From: Zopfochytrium polystomum
Taxonomy: Eukaryota > Chytridiomycota > Chytridiomycetes > Chytridiales > Chytridiaceae
Direction of reading: 5' to 3'
Assembly: GCA_025765615.1 (NCBI GenBank)
Contig: JAIVFJ010000001.1
Location: 124,001-188,000 of the forward strand
DNA: 64,000 bases
The translations under genes and the position numbers were made by a program. Shown here one piece after another: positions 1 to 9,813 of the stretch (positions are counted from its first letter, which is position 1; the number at the start of each line of letters is the position of its first letter). The notes under the pieces were generated by a model, which worked only from the letters and a program-made list of their open reading frames with translations, was not told the origin of the DNA and searched no databases.

Positions 1-2
1 AA

Positions 3-2393
3 TGGAAGACTGCCTTCAGATGCAAATACGGTCACTTTGAGTACTTGGTTATGCCCTTTGGACTTACCAATGCTCCAGCTATTTTCCAAGGCATGATGAA
101 TGACATCTTCAGGGATATTCTGGACCTTTTTGTCATTGTCTACCTGGATGATATCCTGGTATTTTCATCTGACACTGCAAGCCATATGGGACATGTCAAG
201 ACTGTCTTGGAGAGACTCAGACAGCATCACCTCTATGCAAAGCTGGAGAAGTGTGAATTCCACAAGACCTCCATTGAGTTTTTGGGGTTCATTGTGTCTG
301 ACAAAGGGATCTCCATGGCACCAGACAAGATCCAAACTATTCTTGAATGGAAGGCTCCAAATTCCATCAAGGATGTTCAAAGCTTCCTTGGATTTTGCAA
401 CTTCTACAGAACCTTCATTGCCAACTATTCTGCCATAGCCAAGCCTCTCACTGATCTCACCAAGAAGACCACCAAGTTTGAATGGACCCCAGCAGCAGAG
501 CAAGCCTGGCTAGCTCTTAAGACAGCAACCACAAGTGCACCACTCCTTAAGCATGTGGATCCCTTGCTTCCCTTCACCTTGGAAACTGATGCCTCAGACT
601 ATGCCCTTGGCGCTGTTCTGTCCCAGCCAAGCTCTCAGGACCCCTCTGCTCCTCTGCATCCAGTGGCATATTACTCCAGGAAGCTGAACAGTGCTGAGTG
701 TAACTACACAGTCCATGACAAGGAGTTGCTTGCAATTGTGGAAGCATTCAAATTCTGGAGACACTACTTGGCTGGTTCTAAAGGCATCTCTGTCTATTCT
801 GATCACAAGAACCTCACCTTCTTCAGGGCAAGGAGGTTGCTCAAGCAGAGGCATGCCAGGTGGGCTGAACTGCTCTCTGAGTATGACTTTAAGCTGTGCT
901 ATTCTCCTGGCCACCTTAACACTGTGGCTGATGCCCTGTCAAGAAGAACAGACCTTGCACCTGAAGGGGGAGATGGTTTCACCCCACCATCCAAGACACA
1001 CCTTTCATTGCTTCCTGACAGTGTGTGGGCCTATGCTATTTCCAAGGACCCCAAGCCTCACAAGATTCAAATCAGCCAAGAAGAGGAAAAACTTGAGATA
1101 CTCAAGACAAGGCATGATGCAGCAACAGCTGGACACCCAGGAGAGCACAAGACATATGAGCTTGTTTCCAGAGACTTCTACTGGCCAGGCATGAGGAAGT
1201 ACATCAAGAACTATGTCAGCAGCTGTGAAACCTGTCAAAGAAACAAATCCAGCAGACACAAGCCCTATGGACTTCTGGAGCCCCTCCCAATTGCCATCAG
1301 CCCTTGGTCATCAATATCCATGGACTTCATTGTGAAACTGCCCCCATCCCATGGATTTGACTCTATCCTTGTTGTCATCTGCAGAAGGACAAAGTTGGCC
1401 CATTTCATCCCCTGCACTGAGAATATAGATGCACAAGGAACAGCAGACCTGTTTTTGCAGCACATATTCAGGCTCCATGGGCTGCCTCAGTCAATCGTCA
1501 GTGACAGAGGACCACAGTTCAGATCTCAATTTTGGAAAGCACTCACAGCAGCCCTTGGAATCAAGTCTCAACTGTCAACTGCTTATCACCCTCAGACTGA
1601 TGGACAAACAGAAAGAACAAACCAGACTCTGGAGCAGTATTTGAGGTGCTATGTCAGCTATCAACAGGATGATTGGCCCACCCTCCTTCCACTGGCAGAA
1701 TTTGCTCTCAACAATTCTCTCCACTCAAGCACCCAGCTATCTCCTTTCTTTGCAACCTATGGCTTCAATCCAAGAGGAGATCTTCTGGGACAAGAGACCC
1801 TATCCAATGTCCAAGCTCCTGCTGCGGCTTCACACTTACATAAGCTCAAGATCATCAACTCCTTCCTGGACTCCACCCTGAAGCAAGCCCAAGAAGATGC
1901 CTCAAGATTTGCCAACACTCACAGAATGGACCATGACTTTGCTGTGGGTCAGCAAGTTTGGCTTCTGAGGAAGAACTTGCAGACCAAAAGACCAAGTCCC
2001 AAGCTAGACAACCTCAAGTTGGGTCCTTTCAAGATCTTGGAGCAAATCAATCCAGTCACCTTCAAGCTGGATCTCCCTGCATCCATGAAGATCCACCCAG
2101 TTTTCCATGTCAGCCTTTTAGAGAAGTTTGTGGCCAATTCCATTCCAGGCAGAGTTGTTCCTCCTCCTCCTCCAGTTGAGGTAGAAGGTGAAGAGGAATT
2201 TGAGGTTGAACAAATCTTGGATGCCAAGTGGTTTGGAAGGACACTCAAGTTCCTTGTTAAGTGGAAAGGTTACTCAGATGCTGACAACACCTGGGAGCCT
2301 GAGTCAAACCTCACTCACTGCCAAGACCTTCTGCTCGAGTTCAAGACCAGGTACCCCACCAAGTTGCAGAAGAGGCCTAAAAGGGGGAGATGA
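3..2393 (+). CDS. Pol polyprotein (RT-RNase H-integrase-chromodomain), N-terminally truncated by window edge
   Basis: 796 visible codons with no stop. The frame is already open at base 3 (WKTAFRCKYGHFEYLVMPFG), so no start should be assigned here. Reverse transcriptase: catalytic YLDD at about residue 47 of the visible part. RNase H: TDASDYALGAVLSQ at about 194-208. Integrase zinc finger: GHPGEHKTYEL then CETCQRNK at about 377-411. DDE core: D in MDFIV (~441), D in SDRGPQF (~500), E in TERTNQTLEQ (~537). A C-terminal chromodomain (about 732-788, with LKFLVKWKGYSD and NTWEPESNL) would tether integration to histone marks. Known role of the family: cDNA synthesis and chromosomal insertion. All catalytic residues in view are present. 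Confidence 0.97.
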   Translation, partial: WKTAFRCKYGHFEYLVMPFGLTNAPAIFQGMMNDIFRDILDLFVIVYLDDILVFSSDTASHMGHVKTVLERLRQHHLYAKLEKCEFHKTSIEFLGFIVSDKGISMAPDKIQTILEWKAPNSIKDVQSFLGFCNFYRTFIANYSAIAKPLTDLTKKTTKFEWTPAAEQAWLALKTATTSAPLLKHVDPLLPFTLETDASDYALGAVLSQPSSQDPSAPLHPVAYYSRKLNSAECNYTVHDKELLAIVEAFKFWRHYLAGSKGISVYSDHKNLTFFRARRLLKQRHARWAELLSEYDFKLCYSPGHLNTVADALSRRTDLAPEGGDGFTPPSKTHLSLLPDSVWAYAISKDPKPHKIQISQEEEKLEILKTRHDAATAGHPGEHKTYELVSRDFYWPGMRKYIKNYVSSCETCQRNKSSRHKPYGLLEPLPIAISPWSSISMDFIVKLPPSHGFDSILVVICRRTKLAHFIPCTENIDAQGTADLFLQHIFRLHGLPQSIVSDRGPQFRSQFWKALTAALGIKSQLSTAYHPQTDGQTERTNQTLEQYLRCYVSYQQDDWPTLLPLAEFALNNSLHSSTQLSPFFATYGFNPRGDLLGQETLSNVQAPAAASHLHKLKIINSFLDSTLKQAQEDASRFANTHRMDHDFAVGQQVWLLRKNLQTKRPSPKLDNLKLGPFKILEQINPVTFKLDLPASMKIHPVFHVSLLEKFVANSIPGRVVPPPPPVEVEGEEEFEVEQILDAKWFGRTLKFLVKWKGYSDADNTWEPESNLTHCQDLLLEFKTRYPTKLQKRPKRGR

Positions 2394-2411
2394 TGTTATG
2401 AATCACCCTCT

Positions 2412-2520
2412 GGAAACCTCTGGAACCTTCTAGAACATTCCTTCATGGAACCTTCTGGAACCTTCTGGAACATTCTAGAACATTCCTTCATGGAACATTG
2501 TGGAACCTTCTGGAACCTTC
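2412..2520 (+). promoter_or_regulatory. Heat-shock-element array in the LTR U3
   Basis: Three blocks of alternating GAA and TTC units spaced exactly as a heat-shock factor site (nGAAn repeated head to tail). GAA/TTC triplets sit at 2423, 2428, 2433, 2438. An eight-unit run then sits at 2448, 2453, 2458, 2463, 2468, 2473, 2478 and 2483, and another cluster at 2503, 2508, 2513 and 2518. HSF trimers need three such units, so this array could bind several trimers. It lies about 110-220 bp upstream of the TATA box. Heat induction is inferred from the motif. Confidence 0.8.
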
Positions 2521-2585
2521 TTTGCTTTCCTGACTTGTCTTGTTGTCATTGGTATCATTGGTATCATTGTATTACTAATTGCTCT

Positions 2586-2638
2586 TTCTGGAACTTTCTT
2601 TGAGTCTTGACAAGGAAGACTCTCAAAGGGTATAAAAG
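2586..2638 (+). promoter_or_regulatory. Core LTR promoter: proximal three-unit heat-shock element plus TATA box
   Basis: TTCtgGAActTTC at 2586-2598 is a perfect three-unit heat-shock element. TATAAAAG follows at 2631-2638, 32 bp downstream, so transcription would start around 2660-2670. Confidence 0.65.
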
Positions 2639-2746
2639 GGGGATGGGGGACCTGTCCCATCCCTCAAGTGAATTATTGTTTCCAATACAATCATCACTCC
2701 TCTCAGTTCCTTGTCTGCCTTGTCCTGTCCTGCCCTGTTCCTGACA

Positions 2747-3305
2747 AAAGTCCAGCTCTGGCGATGCCATCTCTGGTTCATCTGGGACCGAGCTTGGATC
2801 GTGGATTTCTCCCAACTGGCTCAAGTACGCAGCTAGGAGAGATAGTAGGGAGCCTGTTATACTTGGAGACACTGTCGGGGATCCGACTACACTTTGGTGT
2901 AGCTGGTGAACCACTTTCATTACAAGAATCCCACTTCGCAGATGATATTCCTGCTGGGCATGTTCAAGGGCTGCAATCAATAACCTTTCTACATCGCTAA
3001 TAGAAGCAGATTTGGTGTTGATCAGGCCGGCCATCTGCTTCGCAGATGCTGTAGCCAATGTTTCGGTAAAAACTTATCTCCTCCTTCCACCACTATCGTT
3101 ATCACAACAAGGTTGCATGTACTACAAACCTTCATCCACTCCACACAAATAACCAAACACGGCTCAAATGCTTGGTAGGCATGGGACAGATGTCGCGGCA
3201 TTAGCTTGATGAAGTGATGGCACTCCCATCAATGTTTCAACCAAAACAGGCCGGCCGCGCCGAGTCACAAATGTTTAATGAATCCAACCGAGAGCTCCCA
3301 AACAA
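2747..3305. other. Region between LTR and next gene; possible disrupted reading frame
   Basis: No gene I can name. A minus-strand open stretch starts near 3058 and runs leftward to the LTR boundary; its composition (helical, e.g. SDVERLLIAALEHAQQEYHL) is protein-like and it then continues into LTR sequence. It could be the 5' part of a host gene cut by the retrotransposon; the other half would lie left of the window. Confidence 0.3.
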
Positions 3306-4977
3306 CTAACCCATAAACGGGTGGACAACAACGCAAATTGTAGATGCAAACGTTCGGGAATTGGTGCAGTAGCTGCCTTCGCGGCACCAACCCTCACGAC
3401 GCGGCCAAGGAATAGTCGGAAACCACTCCTGGCGTTCTGCCAACTTTACACTAAACTCAAAATTAAAGACTCGCAGTGGGACTTGCTGAAGAGCAGCAGG
3501 GTGGTAAACAGCAGTCAATGCATCTTGTTGTGGAAGCGTAGACACGTCCCCAAATACAATGGATTCACGTTTCGCCAAGTCTCCAGGTGCTGCCTCGCAT
3601 TGAAAGTCGTCGCCGAGCTTTGGGTTTCTTGCGGACAGGTAAATTTCTCTGTATGGATTGTAATAGTAGCAACCCCTGTTTTCAGAAATCGGTCAAGCAG
3701 CCAAATTAGCCAATTTCACCCTGGAGGAGAGTGATTTACCTGGAATGGTTGTCACCTTCGTGGGCCAAATCCATTCTTCTGAAATATGTATTCTGCAGTC
3801 CAAAAAGCTTGTTCAGCACTGTCAGAGTTTTCAACGAGGCTTCGTTCTCAAGTTTAAAGTCAGAGGCAGGGCATGCTTGCGGTGCAAATTGGAACTCAGG
3901 AATTTCCCAAGGACTGACATGCTCCCATTTCTTCATAAGCTCCTCTGCAGCTTCCGCCATCTCGCCAACTCGAAAAAAGGAATTCAGTTCCTCCTGCAGT
4001 TCTGCCGATGCGATCAGCGCCACCGGTTTTGGCGTTGAAGATGCGTCCGAGGACGTCGATGAGAAGCCGATTTGGTCACCTTGATCTGAAGATTCCTCGT
4101 CGTGTTCCCGCCAAAGTTCAGAGAGCAATTGCTTGGAGGAATCACGTTCAACAACTTGCTGCAGATCCGAGCAACTACTACTTTCCTCTTGTTCTGGGCC
4201 CTCTTGATCCTGAGGCTCTGTGTGATGTTCTTCTTCGGTTTGCCCAGCCATCTTTGATTCGGTGAAAGAATCTGCCATTCTTGCAGTAACCAGCTGAGGC
4301 CATATCTCGTTGAACTCCTTGATCATCGACATCCAGCTCTCTGTCGTCTCTGCAGCCTCCTTCTGCGCACGCTTGATCTGCTCCAGCGCTGGCCCCATGC
4401 GTTGGAGTGCGGCCCTGCCGTTCGCAGTCCACGCAAACACGGAAAACGACCAACGTGGGTCAAACGGCGACGGGATGCCAAGAAACTGCAAGTCGTGATT
4501 GATGCGAGCCGGCGAAAGCTCGCCTGCCTCTTCGAGGTCATGGTCGCCGTCTTCGTTGCCGCTCGACTCGCCGGCGTGCACGGCTTCGACGAGCCTGCCA
4601 AGGAAAGTATTGGCAGAAAGGAGAACGTTCTTGGGGAATCCGAGGTGAACTGGAACGTGCCATTTGCGCTCAGCCGTGTCGTAGAAGGGCAGGACGACGC
4701 GGCGAAAGACGACGGGGGAGCAGTCGGGCAACTGGATCAAGTAAGGATCGCGGAACTGGAGGATGCGGTGCGTTCGATCGTGGAGGAGCGTGTCCGGGAA
4801 GGCGGCAAAAGTGGACGCCGGCACCTGGAAAACTGTTTCCCCGACGCCGCCGCCGTCTGCGTCACAGTGGCCGACGATGATCGTGAACAAAGGGTCGGCG
4901 GGGTTGTTGGGGTCTTTCGCCCGCACGATGGTTGGCCAAGTGAACGAAGACGCAGCGATTTCGTCGGAACTTTGCAT
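3306..4977 (-). CDS. BTB/T1-like domain protein, two exons
   Basis: Exon 1 is 4977-3740 and exon 2 is 3675-3306, with a 64-bp GT-AG intron that keeps phase (…GDNHSR joined to GCYYYNPYRE…). I chose the ATG at 4977; the frame is open further upstream but lacks coding character. The N-terminal third resembles a BTB_2/potassium-channel T1 fold: FQVPASTFAAFPDTLL, then HRILQFRDPYL, then FRRVVLPFYDTAE. An acidic E/Q/S-rich middle and a short conserved C-terminal module (IVFGDVSTLPQQDA) follow. BTB proteins often act as oligomerisation or ubiquitin-ligase adaptor modules; the role here is unknown. Two decayed relatives lie at 41.7-42.9 kb and near 58.6 kb, so this is a lineage-specific family. Confidence 0.7.
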
Positions 4978-5823
4978 GAGCAGGATTGTCCGGAAGAAAA
5001 GGCTCGGTCGGTTCGGATGGCAGAAACAGAACCGGGGGGCCAACCGACCAAACGGATAACCCCTTTCACACGAACTTTCCAACGGTGCCCGCTTCGCTCT
5101 CCCCCTCACAGTAAGAAAGTTCATGAGCATTTAGAGTTGAGTGGCCTTTTTGAATTCCCTCTCATCTTCGCACACTGCACATTCAATCAAACTCATCCTG
5201 TGTGGACGAATGAGGCGCCGCCCATGCGTCAACGCTTTCACGGGCGCACCCATGCGGTCGGTGCATCCAAACGTTGGCTGGCCCTGGCCCAAAAAAAAAG
5301 AATGGGTCCGGTCGGTACATAGCATTACTGTACACGGGAAAGTGTGTTGGTGGGTTTTGAGACCGTTTTTGTCTCGCTGAAAGTTCGAAATTTGAACCAT
5401 CCATCCACTAGGTCCTTGACACGGTAAGGACCGTCAACCCATCGACAGGGACCGCTCCCAACAACGCCCCGAGTCGTGGTTGGTTCGCTCTATGGTGCGA
5501 CCCCCACTAATTGAACGGGCGAGGCAACCGGACGGGCCTGGTTGGGGGACTCCGTAAGATCACTTGGAAGCTTCCGATCGGATAGGATGGAATGCGTTGG
5601 GATGGGATGGGATCGGATGGAATGACCGATCAATCTCCCTGGGATCCCTCCGGACTTAGCAGCCGATGCAGCCAGACTCAAACCCTCTTAGCGTTGCAGC
5701 AAGACGATCTGCCCCCCCTCTGCACCCTATCAAATCCTTGCACCAATTGGGCACGATCTGACCCCTGACCCCTTCCCGTTCGTCCCTATTCGCTCGCCGA
5801 CACGATCTCGCGATTCCGCAGAA
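4978..5823. other. Divergent intergenic region (BTB-like gene / RPL29)
   Basis: No coding signal. It should hold both 5' regions. A degenerate GGATGGGATGGGAT-type repeat lies at about 5580-5625. I see no clear TATA box. Confidence 0.5.
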
Positions 5824-6230
5824 ATGGTAAGTCTTGTTGACGATCGCTTCCCCCTCTGGTTCCGCCCATCTTAACATCTTCTCCTTGACCCCTCGGTGCT
5901 TCCCTCGATCCGCCCCTTTCTAGGCCAAGTCAAAGAACCACACCAACCACAACCAGGGACACAAGGCCCACCGTAACGGCATCAAGAAGCCCAAGAGCCA
6001 CAGGTACCCGTCCCTGAAGGGCGTTGACCCCAAGTTCCGCCGTAACCAGCGGTACGCGAAGGCGGTAAGTTAAATGAAGTTCTTCTCGTTTGGTGCTCAG
6101 CCCCCCTATTTACGCTGTCTCGTTTATTTGTTACCTCTCTTCGAAATCACAGGGCAGCCTCAAGGCGACTATCGCCCTGCGGGCCAAGATTGCGGCGAAG
6201 AGGGCGGAAAAGGCTGCCGAGAAGAAGTAA
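5824..6230 (+). CDS. RPL29: 60S ribosomal protein eL29
   Basis: Three exons: 5824-5826 (only the ATG), 5924-6064 and 6153-6230, with GTAAGT donors at both introns. The spliced product is 73 residues: it starts [20 protein letters not shown], continues with [20 protein letters not shown], and ends in an Ala/Lys-rich tail. This is the very basic, small eL29 of the large ribosomal subunit, close to the usual fungal length plus a short tail. The first intron lies directly after the initiator codon. Confidence 0.97.
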
Positions 6231-6493
6231 ATCGCTCGGATTTTGGGGTCAGCTCGTGTTCCGGGGGGGTTTGGTGGGATGAGGTGGTGATGGCCGCGTT
6301 TCAGGTCACTATATTTTGAGATCGACCGATTCAGAATATGAGAAACAGTTGTGCTCAAAACTTGTCCATACTTTGACTTCTCGGGAGCGAATCGTTCTCA
6401 CAGAACGCGTTTGCCACCACAGCCCCCAATTTCATTCCAGAGTAGCAGAACTGTGGCACCGAGTATGCAAATCATATTTATTATGAATGAGAA

Positions 6494-8091
6494 TCAGAAT
6501 GTCAATGCTTTCTTCGCCATTTGAATGGCTCCGTCCTGGAATGAGATGTTCAGTGGAGCATTGCAAGTTTTCCTGTGATTGCTGGTACCTTCGTCGCGTT
6601 CCCACCAATAAAGCCCGACGCGTGAACGAAAATGCACCCCGGAATGCCTGAAAGAGTGCTGAGAGCGTCATCGCGGACTCCCCTCCACGGTTCAGGCAAC
6701 GGCTTCCGACTGGGAAACAGGTATTTGGATTACATTCGTTAGAAGTCTCTTGAGTCTGAAACTAAATCACCTTTCAAAAGACTCGCTTTCTTTCGGTACT
6801 TGAAGGTGATGGAAAGTCAGTACAAGTTTCGTCAATGAGTTTAAAGGACGCACCGGCCTGCACCCTCCACTTTCCGCTCTCGTCGGGGTAAATGACATAA
6901 AGCGGCTGCTGCGCCTCGGGAACGTTGGTCTCTTTTTCCAGAATATGCCTATAAATCGATTAGGGCGGTGCAAATGCTCTCGTACACTTTTGAAAACGCT
7001 GCTTACAGGTGCTCTTTCCACGGCGAGAATTGCTCAAACAAAATGATGTGGCCTGACGCATCAACATCGAATCGGGTCGTGAGACCTTTCTCGACAATCT
7101 CTCGGGCAGGAAGCCAAGAGAGAGCAGTATACCGGACCTGCGTTTCTCAGGTGAGTTGTTGCTCCCAAAGGCAAGGTGCTGCAAGCTCACTTTGTCCGTG
7201 AATTCCTCCCCAGTCATTTGCACTACAGCAGAGAAGCAAGGAGGAAAACGAACGAACGTTGCGTTAGACACGAACTGTTGTCAAAGCGATCGGCCTTACC
7301 AGCCGCCAAAAACCTCTGCATGACATCGACGCCCTCTTCGTTCCACCAAGGATTCAGCCTCGCGACTCTGCTTGCAATACCAGTTCCGTCTTTGTAGCGC
7401 GGTTTAACGTCGCTGGGGTACCGGTTCACCCCGTTGTCGATGCCGTCAAAGCCTTCCACAAACTCGTCGTACATGCGGATGTACAGGAGGTCGAGACGCG
7501 GGTCGGCGAGCGGCCAGTTCAGGATCGACGCGATAACCTGCTTGCCAAAGTGCTGTCCGGGTGGGTTTGAACGCGAGAATCAGTACTAAATCGTTGACAG
7601 GAGGGCAGCAAAGTTCGAGCTGTACCTTGTAAATCAACCCCGCTGAGGACAACTTGATCGTATGAGTCGCATCGAAAGAGTGCTCAAACCCGCGCTGGTG
7701 GTGATCGAATCGATTCCGCTCGGGGACGTACTCGCCGCCGACGTCGACGACCACGTCCGCCTTGGCAATGACATCGGCGTCGCGAGTCCTGACAACGGCT
7801 GGGAGAATTCTATTTTAGCTTCTTTGAATCAGCCTGCGTGTGCCCGTCCGCGGCTGAAGGTCACGCGCTCTCACCAGCATCGGTGTACTCGGGGCAGAGT
7901 TTTGAGCATGAAGACGGCGAGGGATTCGTCTGGGTTTGCGGGGAGGAGTGATTTCAAGAGTAAGCACGGTGTGTCGATTGGGCAGGCGTCCGGTCACCGT
8001 GGTGGGGAGAAGGGGACGGTGGTTGAGGCTGGGTTTAGACATCCTCACCCGCGTGGAACGCGCCGCTGTGAGTTGCGATTGTCTTGGTCAT
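6494..8091 (-). CDS. MYG1: MYG1-family metal-dependent hydrolase / 3'-5' exonuclease
   Basis: About nine short exons. Exon 1 (8091-8049) encodes MTKTIATHSGAFHA and joins DESLAVFMLKTLP, reproducing the family's N-terminal HxGxFHADE metal motif. Further on come VRTRDADVIAKADV, VDVGGEYVPERNRFDHHQRG (the DHH-like metal site), SAGLIYK, GIDNGVNRYP, SRVARLNPWWN, a WLPAREIVEKGLTTRFD stretch, FSPWKEHL, GKWRVQAVP, LPEPWRGVRDD and a VHASGFIGGN terminal motif, then stop at 6494. MYG1 is a conserved mitochondrial/nucleolar RNA exonuclease. One lesion: exon 2 needs one base removed from a four-base G run at 7891-7894 (plus strand) to read PEYTDA in frame with the next exon. All other splice phases fit, so I treat this as a gene with a probable sequence indel. 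Confidence 0.88.
7891..7894 (-). other. Single-base (+1) frame disruption in MYG1 exon 2
   Basis: The minus strand reads CTGCCCCGAGTAC. The family frame requires CTG CCC GAG TAC, so one C is extra. The upstream exon frame and the downstream exon (VVRTRDAD) are both correct otherwise. Confidence 0.75.
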
Positions 8092-8524
8092 GAGCGAGCG
8101 GGGATGGCTGGGAAAGCGGGGAAGACGTCGGCCGCAGGGAGAGAAGACTTGACGCGACAAGGACAGGTTAGCGAGATTTCTGACGGTTTGTTGCATTTTC
8201 ATTGCAAAAGGGCCGACATCCAACGACCGTCCCGCCCGACCCGCCTTCGCTTCGCGCGGAAGCCGAGCCGGTCCGAAAACACTTGCCAGCGGACGCCGAA
8301 GCATTCCAAAGAGATTGATGCAAGTGTGGTTGACCCAATGCACGACCAGTGCCTGGCAGCGATGAGCCTCCCTCCTCAGCGTCCCTCACTTCGCTGACAC
8401 AATCTGGTATTGGTCGAGACCTAGCCCCAAAAGGCCCCGCACCATACCGTTACCTACCACCGGAACAAGCCACCGTCTGCCCCCGCCGGCTATCATGCTG
8501 CTTCAGACAACGAATGGCAAACGA
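8092..8524. other. 5' region of MYG1 and spacer
   Basis: No supported gene. GC-rich with open but unpatterned frames on both strands. Confidence 0.4.
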
Positions 8525-8885
8525 CATTCAAATACTTGGATCTGGATAAACTCACCACCAAGGTGCCGCTGTCCTCGACACAGCAATCACTCTGCCGCAT
8601 CATTCCCGTCATCGACCGCGCCCTCCGCCTCCGCGCCGCCCGCCCCGACGGCGACTTGCGCTGTTTGCTTCCCGTCCGCGCGCCCGTTCTGGGCGAGGTC
8701 CCTTTGGCGGAGGACGCGGCGAGGTCGTGGTTGGGAGCCGCAGCAGCAGCAGCAGAAATCCGTGGAAACCGACGCTGACGCCAGCGACAAGGGCCGACTG
8801 GTCATGCTGAGCCGTGGGTTTCCAATGCTGAGGTTCTACTGCGCGGCCATGGGATCCTTGTTGATGAGGTTTTCGGCGGCTTGCG
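8525..8885 (+). pseudogene. Truncated copy of the F-box-like family (C-terminal part only)
   Basis: It translates to YLDLDKLTTKVP, IIPVIDRALRLRAA, PVRAPVLGEVPLAEDAARSW, then, after a one-base shift near 8733-8735 beside a CAG run, GRLVMLSRGFPMLRFY and AAMGSLLM. These match the C-terminal half of the gene at 29.3-30.9 kb segment by segment. The N-terminal half, including the F-box-like helix start, is missing, and a stop follows shortly after the match. A polyglutamine tract sits where the intact gene has a Ser/Glu linker. Confidence 0.7.
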
Positions 8886-9813
8886 CCATTTCTGTGCTGA
8901 AAACTATCCGCCGCACCTTTTGGTTGTTTCCAGTTGTTAGTATCTATATATTTATTTTCCTCTGCTATGGACGGTGTAAATGTAAGTGTATGTAACTCGA
9001 TGAGAAGAGATTGGAAAGGAGCGAGAGATTCGCCCATGTTGCCTTCAAAGTCATCGTTGGTAAAAATAAAGTTAATTTGCAAAACATCCAAACGATTCCT
9101 TCATCGGCGCAAAACAACACCAACCACTGAATGAGTTGAAGCATCTCCACCTGCGGCTCCTTTGCGTCCTTTGAGCGTTCGATTTGTCCACGCGATGTCC
9201 GACCAAGTCGTCAACCCTTTGCCCGTGGAAGTGTCAAATCGGATGGCGAGACCCCCACCCAACCCCGATCGGGTAGTTTGGGAACAGCAAATGCCCGGAA
9301 CGTATTTCACTAGTCGGCGACGCGGGTCTGCTAAACGGGATTATGTGTGCACAGAAGCCAACTGCTTCACTGCTCATTTTCGTTGGGGCACAGTGTCTTT
9401 GCCAACGCGGGCACGCTTTTCTGGACCTCGAGCTCGTCTCGTGACGCAGTCGAAATTGGGCACTGAGAGCAGCTTGACTGGACACCACGAATTGCAGCTA
9501 CGAAGCCGAAAAATCCTCGAGAGTATCGTCGATTCATCGATTTTTCGAAGTAATCATTCCAGTAGTAATTTCTGCACATATCATCGGCGCTTTTGCAGGT
9601 TTCGTGGCTGCGGCAAACGCAGTTAGTCTGTCTCGACGACGGGTGTCTGTTCGCTGCGATCGCCTCAAATACAGAAAAAAAGATCAAAAATCGGAGAGGT
9701 TTTGCCTTGACTCTGCCTGCACCCATAGTGCACCCGCGAGCAGAGAAAGGGAAAAAACTGTCTGGAACCAGAGCGGGCGGGGATCATTATCCATCGCAGC
9801 ACTACCAGCAACC
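8886..9813. other. Intergenic region upstream of the GTPBP1-like gene
   Basis: No gene recognised. Short open frames on both strands show no family motif. It presumably contains the promoter of the gene at 9814. Confidence 0.4.

Larger units (their letters stand above)
1..2746 (+). mobile_element. Ty3/gypsy chromovirus LTR retrotransposon, 5' end outside window
   Basis: The 3' half of an LTR retrotransposon: pol is open from the window edge to 2393, followed directly by a purine-rich tract (2379-2390, the likely polypurine primer) and an LTR starting TGTTATG and ending CTGACA. The order RT, RNase H, integrase, chromodomain is diagnostic of Ty3/gypsy chromoviruses. The visible reading frame is uninterrupted, so the copy may be young. 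gag, protease, the 5' LTR and primer-binding site lie outside the window, and the target-site duplication cannot be checked. Confidence 0.95.
2394..2746 (+). repeat. 3' LTR (353 bp)
   Basis: It begins TGTTATG immediately after the pol stop codon and polypurine tract and ends CTGACA, giving the canonical TG...CA ends with a TGT/ACA inverted repeat. It contains a TATA box (2631-2638) and upstream heat-shock-element arrays. The right border is inferred from the terminal repeat only, because the 5' LTR is not in view. Confidence 0.8.

Noticed and set aside
5375..5405. tRNA-like T arm on the minus strand
   Set aside because: The GGTTCAAATTTCG stretch lacks matching stems and D or anticodon arms.
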